The translations under genes were made by a program, and so were the position numbers. Below, piece by piece: positions 6,339 through 11,863 of a stretch of 11,863 nt of DNA; positions within the stretch are counted from its first letter, which is position 1; each line of letters starts with the position of its first letter. Under the pieces are notes generated by a model that saw only the letters and a program-made list of their open reading frames with translations, was not told the DNA's origin and did not search any database. Source of the DNA: Hondaea fermentalgiana (lineage: Eukaryota > Sar > Bigyra > Thraustochytrida > Thraustochytriidae); assembly GCA_014084085.1 (NCBI GenBank), contig NPFB01000228.1, positions 1 through 11,863 on the forward strand, read 5' to 3'.

Positions 6339-8771
6339 ATGTGGCCCCACGGACACTACAATTTGATAGCATGGGCTATCCTTCACATGGCCATCGCCTT
6401 GGTTCTTTGCTCGCACATCGTCAGTGCCGTTGATTGCTCCGCGATGCAAGAATGCAACCCCAAAAGCCGCCGCATTCTCTTCATTCTGGATGGCAGTCTG
6501 AGCATCAACCAGACACACTTTGACATGGAAATGATGGATTTTGTCATTAACACGTACTGCGGCTTTCGCAACACGGCCGGGGGCGTCAAGTACGAGGCCG
6601 GCGTCATTACCTTTAACCAGTACATTGAGACCCGCATTCCCTTTACAGAATTCACTCCCGACGAATTCGAAACGGCGATCAACACCTACGTGCGATACCA
6701 GACCCCGCTCCGCTGCTGCACGACGCACGCCGAGGCAGCCATTCTCGCCAAGGAAATGTTCAAGGCCCGCGGTCTCAACGATGGCTACGAAAACATTGCC
6801 TTTTTCGTGACGGACGGTCAGCCGTTCATCAACTACAAGTTCGGTGAGTACAGTGTGGCCGACGACTCGCGATCAAGACAATTCTACGACGATCGTGGAC
6901 TCTCCTTGAGTGGGTGGACCCAGAACAAAAAGGGTCAGCGCGATGAGATGCGCGTCTCGTACGCCACGCAAAAGGTGCCCAAGAAGATGCGCGACCTCAA
7001 GAACCTCGGAATCCGCGTCTTTTTCATCGGCGTTCCGCACAATGACCCCGACAAGAACGTCAACATTGACTATTTCAATGGCAAGCTCACGAATGACGAG
7101 ATCTGCTACACGAACGAAGATGTGACCCCATCCCAAACCTCTTGTGGAACGCTTTCCTACAGCCCGCTCGTCTCGAAGCCCGTCGACGACCACGCCTTTG
7201 GCGTCGAAACATGGGACATGCAGCCCCTCGTCGATAAGGCTCTCGACAAGATCTGTCTCGACTGGTCGGATCCTGGCGCGGGGTGTTTCGACGTCAAGCG
7301 CGACGTCATGATTCTTGTCGATACCTCGGAATCCATTGATCCGGCTCGCTTCTCGGATGAAATGTTGACCATCATCAAGGGCGTGGGCGACCAGGTCGGC
7401 TATGGCGCCGGCTCGCGCATTGGAGTGGCGACCTTTGGCAGCGAGGGTAACACGGTTATTCGCGTTCCCATCAAGGAGTTTGGCGGTTCGGGCAAGTTTG
7501 CAACAGCAGTTGACAATAACCTTGCCGACATCACCTTGGAATGCTGCACTAACCTTGCCGAGGCCTTTGAAATGCTTCAGGGCTACTTGCGCGCCAATTA
7601 TCGCCAAGGACAGGATAAGCTGGTACTTGTCCTTACGGACGGGACACCCTTTCAGAACTTTGGTACCGGGCCTTACATGTGGCGCTCTTCAGAGTCTTCG
7701 TGGCGGCTCAATCGTTGCCAGTACGTGACAGAGACTGTCCCGATGGCAGCCGCGCGTCTCCGTGCCGATGGCGTGCGCATTGCGCTCGTCGGCGTTCCCA
7801 ACGTGGATAATCGCGCCCCAATGGAAGACTACTTTACGGGTGCGCTCAAAGGTAGTCAATGCTGCGTGAATCCCGATACCAATGCGGCCTGTCTCATTAA
7901 TAGCGACTCCGAGTGGTGCTCTGGTTCCTATGACGCGGGTGGGACCGTGGAGTGCGAGACTTATACTGAGCGAAGCGTCGTGTCCCCCGGCAGCTACAAT
8001 ATCTTTACAGTATCCTCGTGGGATGTGGCTGCTGCTTTGGATAGCATCGGAAGCATGCTGTGCTATACAAACGCGTACCCGACGCCACCCCCGACTGACT
8101 TTGTTCCAACGCGGCGTCCGACCGAAGCTGGTGCGGACACTGGGGAGGACACTCGTTCTTTGCTGCCCGTGGATGTTCTCATTATGTTTGACCACGCGGA
8201 GACCACTACAGCGCAAGAAGATGCATGCGTTGCGACCTTTGGTCTCGAGAGCTGTCAACAGCAGCTCTTCAATTTTGCGAACAAGGTGCGCAAAGCTCTC
8301 GAGTACAACAGTGCCATCTTTAGTATGGCCCTCGTGTCAACGTCTTGTGCCTGGGACAAGACACTAGGCGGCAGTGTGAAGTGGAAGGAAACGGAGCGGA
8401 GGATCCGCAGGCTTATTCGCGCTGGCCGTGACACCACACGGGCAGGAACGCAGTGTCTTGCCCCGGGTTTCAGACGAGCACGTAAACACATTCTCAATGA
8501 TCGCAAGGACCCTCTTCGGCCCGTCGCCGTAATCTTGCTCACGCACAAGGATGCTACATCGAGCGACACGAGCGCAGCTCGTTCCAAGGCGGCTGCCCTT
8601 CGAGACGATACCGCGGCAGTCGTATATGCAGCAACTGTGGACCCCGATGACAGTGATCACTTAAGCGATCTCGCCAAGCTTACAGGCGCGAGTTCCCGCG
8701 TTTACTCGGCACTCTCGGGAAATGGCATCTATAGCATGCTCCAAGATTTTCTCGCAAGTGTCGAGGTGTGA
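6339..8771 (+). CDS. Secreted protein with three von Willebrand A domains
   Basis: The 810-residue protein has a signal peptide (hydrophobic core AWAILHMAIALVLC, likely cut after SHIVSA at about 30) and no later membrane segment, so it is probably secreted. vWA domains usually mediate metal-dependent adhesion. Domain 1 (45-235) has a complete metal site: DGSLS 51-55, threonine in CCTTH 126-130, TDG 158-160. Domain 2 (321-490) likewise: DTSES 328-332, CCTN 402-405, TDG 433-435. In domains 1 and 2 two adjacent cysteines precede the metal-site threonine, and a Cys-containing insert and a WD...L...C ending (C306, C575) follow each core. After a Pro/Thr linker (580-597), domain 3 (610-806) is degenerate: DHAET replaces DxSxS and THK (735-737) replaces TDG. 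The frame is open upstream to 6213 but ATG 6339 is the first and gives the signal peptide. Function is unproved; adhesion or surface/extracellular matrix is the natural guess. Confidence 0.88.
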   Translation: MWPHGHYNLIAWAILHMAIALVLCSHIVSAVDCSAMQECNPKSRRILFILDGSLSINQTHFDMEMMDFVINTYCGFRNTAGGVKYEAGVITFNQYIETRIPFTEFTPDEFETAINTYVRYQTPLRCCTTHAEAAILAKEMFKARGLNDGYENIAFFVTDGQPFINYKFGEYSVADDSRSRQFYDDRGLSLSGWTQNKKGQRDEMRVSYATQKVPKKMRDLKNLGIRVFFIGVPHNDPDKNVNIDYFNGKLTNDEICYTNEDVTPSQTSCGTLSYSPLVSKPVDDHAFGVETWDMQPLVDKALDKICLDWSDPGAGCFDVKRDVMILVDTSESIDPARFSDEMLTIIKGVGDQVGYGAGSRIGVATFGSEGNTVIRVPIKEFGGSGKFATAVDNNLADITLECCTNLAEAFEMLQGYLRANYRQGQDKLVLVLTDGTPFQNFGTGPYMWRSSESSWRLNRCQYVTETVPMAAARLRADGVRIALVGVPNVDNRAPMEDYFTGALKGSQCCVNPDTNAACLINSDSEWCSGSYDAGGTVECETYTERSVVSPGSYNIFTVSSWDVAAALDSIGSMLCYTNAYPTPPPTDFVPTRRPTEAGADTGEDTRSLLPVDVLIMFDHAETTTAQEDACVATFGLESCQQQLFNFANKVRKALEYNSAIFSMALVSTSCAWDKTLGGSVKWKETERRIRRLIRAGRDTTRAGTQCLAPGFRRARKHILNDRKDPLRPVAVILLTHKDATSSDTSAARSKAAALRDDTAAVVYAATVDPDDSDHLSDLAKLTGASSRVYSALSGNGIYSMLQDFLASVEV

Positions 8772-9289
8772 TCCTTGAACAATGGCAGAGAGCTTTCGAG
8801 GGAGGGAAAAAGATACTCACTGCATCCAGTATCCGTGGCGTCGAGATGGAAAGAAATAAGTGAAATGAAATGAAGTGGGACTCGAAAGGTCTGGGCGTCG
8901 AAGCGACGGCCTCTGCCAATCAAGTCAGTCTCTTTTTGTTGGCGTATACACAAGACTTGAATGCGTCGGCAAAGTTTTCCGTGTGAAGAGCGGCTCCGTT
9001 GGTGACGAGACAAGTGTCATTGTTCTCTGCAGCAAAAATACGCACTGGGCCTACACGTCACGAGGTCTTTAGCCTTGCAGGACATGTATCTCCTGCTTGC
9101 TCACCACCGTTCATTCTGGAAAACGCTGTAGAGAAAGAGAACATAAAACTAATAAAGGTCATCGTCAAATGATAAAAAAAGGGGGGTAGGAAAAGAAGGA
9201 ACGAAAGGAAAAAAGAAAAAGAAAAGAGGGCAAGGCAAAGAAGTGCTCGTGCCTTCGGAAGAATAGGAATCAATGGTCACCATGGTCAC
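8772..9289. other. Tail-to-tail spacer, vWA and KIX-like genes
   Basis: These 518 bases lie between two converging genes and hold both 3' untranslated regions. AATAAA at 9151-9156 (+) could be the vWA polyadenylation signal but is 380 bases past the stop. A mostly purine tract runs from about 9174 to 9243 (pyrimidine on the KIX-gene strand). A 65-codon frame at 8875-9072 lacks an ATG and I do not call it. The sequence ATGGTCAC occurs twice in tandem at about 9273-9289. Confidence 0.6.
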
Positions 9290-11521
9290 TTAGTCGATTG
9301 CCGTGAAACAACGCTGCGAAGACCAAGGCATGTGGGAGTTCCCTGGACTAACGCCCTGCAAACGCGCGTCGTTGTTATCTGCAAAGAATCGAGTTACGGC
9401 CACGCTCTGGCGACGACGCGGCGTGCGCTCTCGGAACGGATGGCGGTCTCCGTTATCGTGGCGTTGGCCGTAACGAGCGATGCGCGAACTGGCCGCACCG
9501 CCTTGAGGCGCAAAAGCTGTGCCGTCGTGACCTGGCTCAAGAAAACTGGCGGACCCAGACACGGGGCCGCCAGCGTTGAATACGGGCAGATTGCTATCGC
9601 TATGCGACCTGCCCTTGAGATGCAGTCCTGCCCCAGAAGATGCCACAGAAGGTCCGCCTTGGAGGCCACTATGAAGTTGTGATTCTGTGGTGGGCCGCGG
9701 GTGTTCCTGGACAAGACTTGCGTCAGTAACGCGGCCTTCATCTGCCCAGGAGTGCAAGGAGTCGCCGGAAAATGCCGAGCGCGACATCGGTTGCTTGGAC
9801 TTTTTGATTTGTGTAGTGCTCAGCTTGAGCTTCTTCTCGCCACCCTTGCTTTCGCCTTCCACGTTGCTACCGCCGCTGCTGCTTGCGCCGCTGTTGCTGC
9901 GAGAGCCAAGAGCACCACCGAGGGCCAAGGTGGACCCAGCCTCTGTACATGAAGTGGTGGTCGAAGTTGAAGAGAGTGTCGAGGAGGAAGATGGGCGCGC
10001 GGAGGCCAACGCAGTCTTGGTCGCGGTGTCCTGCGGCTTGCGATCGTTGGCCTGGGGCTTGCGCGTGCTTTGCGTGGCGTCGGGCTCCTCGTTGCCGGGG
10101 GAAGAAAAGACCATGTCGACGTTTGTAAAGGATGGCGCTGGCGCAATGGGCGAGAGCATGGCATGGCTCGATCCGGAAAAGAGACCCGATCCAGAAAAGG
10201 GCATTGGGCAGTAGTCCATGTCGACCATGGGCGAGTTGGTGCTTGAGCTGCGCGACAAGGACGCGGGCGTGCCTGATGCAGTACGCTTCTGACGAAAAAG
10301 AGGTTGTTGCTGCTGCTGCTGCTGCTGTAACAGCATCTGTTGCTGTTGTTGTTGTTGTTGCACATCGTGTAGTTGAAGGTTGCTGGTGGTGGCGATGTTG
10401 CTAACGTCATCATCCTGGTCGTGATCGAAAAAGAGGTCGAGCTTTGGATAAAACCTCCTGTTCATGCTGTGATCGCTGCTGATGCTACCGATGCTCTGCT
10501 CGCGGTGCGCGAGCTGAGGAAGAATGGGTGTAGGAGGCTTGGAGACGCTAAAGCCCATGACGTCGGCGTCGCCGAGATACTCATCCTTGACAAAGGTGCG
10601 ATCAAAGGCGGCCATGTCGTCGTCGCCGTCGTTGTCGCCATTGTTGTTGCTATGGTGGTGATGATTGTCTTTGTCGTTGTTGACGTTGCGCCCGTGCTGG
10701 AGAAGAATATCGCTGAGGTGGCTGTCGTGATTACCGCTGCCTTTGCCGTTGCTGCTGAGGCGATCGTAAAAGGCATCGAACTTGCTGGACTGGTGCGAGG
10801 CAGAGCCGGGCAGCGATGCGTGGAGGGCAGGCGAGACGCCGCCCGAGGCTCTCGAGGACGAGGACGAGGACGAGGACGAAAAGGGCCCTTGCGAGGAGAA
10901 GCCAGAGCCCGGGGCGAGAGGAAGCGTAAAAGGCGAGGGCGTTGCGCTCGCGCGGGACCGCGAGAGGGGCTGCAGGTGCGGCAGCAGGGGGGTGAGTACC
11001 GAGGACCGAGTGGCGGACGTCAGGTACGAGGTCGTGGTGGTGGTACTGTTGGCAAGGGCGTTGGCGTCAAGCAATGGATAGCGAAAGCCTTGTTCCGAGG
11101 ACGCCGTGCGGCGCTTGGCCTTTTCTGCGGCCATGCGGTGCAGGAGGACCTTGAAGGAGCGCATGTTCTCGTACTCTTCGCGCGTGCATGCGTGTTCGTA
11201 GCACATGCGTTCGAGAATGAGCGAGATCTTGTATTCCTTGGGCTTGTTGCGCTTGGTCTCTGGGACAACGCCGCGGGAGATGATTTGCGCGATCCTCACA
11301 AACCCGCGCGTCCTCAGCGCGGCGTCTTCGTCAGGTCGCTGCCATGCCGTGGCCTTGGTATTGTCCAAGTCCCCGATCCGCATGCCGCCTTGCTGGTGGT
11401 CCCCTTGGGTTTGTTGTTGCTGTTGCACGTGCGTCTGCTGCGTCTGCTGCTGCTGCTGCTGCTTCGGACTCGACTTGCTTCCGGCGCTGGTGCTGCCGCG
11501 CCTCTTCCTCGCGGTCGCCAT
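9290..11521 (-). CDS. KIX-like, Gln/Ser-rich putative transcription coactivator
   Basis: The 743-residue protein starts ATARKRR (a possible nuclear signal), then has Gln tracts (21-37). A helical region at about 62-137 resembles KIX domains of CBP/p300 and Med15: ERMCYEHACTREEYENMRSF...AAEKAKRR lines up with the C-terminal helix segment MYExAxxRxEY...EKxR of KIX. KIX domains bind activation domains of transcription factors. The remainder is low-complexity and probably disordered: Ser runs (215-223), His/Asn/Asp (287-302), Gln blocks (388-406), and Ser/Thr-rich stretches with RSSS, SRSAFSGDSLHSWADEGR and GRSHSDSNLP that look like phosphorylatable motifs. The C-terminus is Arg-rich then ends AID. 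The start is the ATG at 11521-11519; the frame is open to about 11680 without an ATG. It converges with the vWA gene. The KIX match is by eye. It may be a Med15-like subunit or another coactivator. Confidence 0.65.
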   Translation of the reverse strand: MATARKRRGSTSAGSKSSPKQQQQQQTQQTHVQQQQQTQGDHQQGGMRIGDLDNTKATAWQRPDEDAALRTRGFVRIAQIISRGVVPETKRNKPKEYKISLILERMCYEHACTREEYENMRSFKVLLHRMAAEKAKRRTASSEQGFRYPLLDANALANSTTTTTSYLTSATRSSVLTPLLPHLQPLSRSRASATPSPFTLPLAPGSGFSSQGPFSSSSSSSSSRASGGVSPALHASLPGSASHQSSKFDAFYDRLSSNGKGSGNHDSHLSDILLQHGRNVNNDKDNHHHHSNNNGDNDGDDDMAAFDRTFVKDEYLGDADVMGFSVSKPPTPILPQLAHREQSIGSISSDHSMNRRFYPKLDLFFDHDQDDDVSNIATTSNLQLHDVQQQQQQQQMLLQQQQQQQQPLFRQKRTASGTPASLSRSSSTNSPMVDMDYCPMPFSGSGLFSGSSHAMLSPIAPAPSFTNVDMVFSSPGNEEPDATQSTRKPQANDRKPQDTATKTALASARPSSSSTLSSTSTTTSCTEAGSTLALGGALGSRSNSGASSSGGSNVEGESKGGEKKLKLSTTQIKKSKQPMSRSAFSGDSLHSWADEGRVTDASLVQEHPRPTTESQLHSGLQGGPSVASSGAGLHLKGRSHSDSNLPVFNAGGPVSGSASFLEPGHDGTAFAPQGGAASSRIARYGQRHDNGDRHPFRERTPRRRQSVAVTRFFADNNDARLQGVSPGNSHMPWSSQRCFTAID

Positions 11522-11811
11522 GCTTGCTGTCTTCGCCGTTGCCTGTCTGCCCGCCCGCCTGCGTGCCTGCGTGCCTGCGTGCGTGCTCGCCTGACGCCGT
11601 GTCCGCGATCCCGCGCTGCCGTTCGCGCGCTTCGCGTCCGCGTCCCAACCGACTTTGCTCAGCAGTTCGTTCGTTGCCAAGCCTGCCCCGGTTCCGTATA
11701 CGCACGTACGTAGGGAGTAGCGCCGATGTAGCGGATGTAGTGAGCGATGCGATGCAGGTCCGGATGTACGCGCGGCGTCTGTCTGACCGACTCTGCCTGT
11801 CTCTCTCTCCC

Positions 11812-11863
<52 letters not shown>
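11522..11863. promoter_or_regulatory. Upstream region of the KIX-like gene
   Basis: The 342 bases to the window edge presumably hold the leader and promoter on the - strand. There are TGCC/TGCG tetranucleotide repeats at about 11546-11590, GATGTAG/GATGC-type short repeats near 11724-11758, and a long CTGT array at the edge. No TATA box is clear and no gene is recognised. Confidence 0.5.
11811..11863 (+). repeat. (CTGT)n / (GACA)n microsatellite, cut by the window edge
   Basis: At least 13 perfect CTGT units run to the last base, preceded by less regular CTCT/CTGT sequence from about 11796. Its full length is unknown because the window ends inside it. Confidence 0.95.

Noticed and set aside
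8875..9072. 65-codon + frame after the vWA gene, protein-like in places
   Set aside because: It has no ATG and no supported splice link to the vWA frame.
11522..11680. N-terminal extension of the KIX-like protein to 11680
   Set aside because: It starts with TTG and consists of repeat-derived Arg/Ala/Gly/Thr. ATG 11521 is the first ATG.
10373..11713. 446-codon + frame opposite the KIX-like gene
   Set aside because: It is an antisense shadow rich in Val/Ala/Leu from CTG/GTC triplets. The - strand product has the KIX-like match and typical coactivator composition.

Overview
The window looks like nuclear DNA of a GC-rich unicellular eukaryote with intron-poor genes. The evidence is a divergent core-histone pair, WD40, SET, KIX-like and secreted von Willebrand A proteins each encoded as one uninterrupted frame, long CAG/CTG-type tracts, many short tandem repeats, and no bacterial-style operons or ribosome-binding sites. 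The mix and codon bias would fit a stramenopile such as a thraustochytrid, but that is an impression and not shown by the sequence.

Layout, left to right. 1-1020: GC-rich, low-complexity DNA with a GACAGC hexamer array and a 12-G run, leading into a small SET-domain protein (1021-1659, +) with a basic N-terminus resembling a mitochondrial presequence. 1660-2477: AT-richer spacer. 2478-3947: divergent H2B (-) and H2A (+) genes sharing a 726-bp intergenic promoter. This promoter contains a perfect 24-bp inverted repeat, so each histone gene has the same element in the same orientation at a similar distance, and both leaders are CAG/CAA-rich. 4082-5116: a WDR83/MORG1-like seven-blade WD40 protein (-), tail-to-tail with H2A and only 134 bp away. 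5117-6338: a 1.2-kb divergent spacer. 6339-8771: a secreted protein with three von Willebrand A domains, the third with a degenerate metal site. 8772-9289: tail-to-tail spacer. 9290-11521: a KIX-like, Q/S-rich putative transcription coactivator (-). Its upstream region runs into a CTGT/GACA microsatellite at the window edge.

Only H2A and H2B clearly work together, as the histone dimer of the nucleosome. SET, WDR83, vWA and KIX proteins act in different compartments, and nothing here ties them into one pathway. I found no mobile element, CRISPR array, tRNA or rRNA. The least expected structures are the mirrored histone promoter, the triple-vWA protein with paired cysteines beside the metal-site threonine, and the compact SET protein with a possible organellar presequence.
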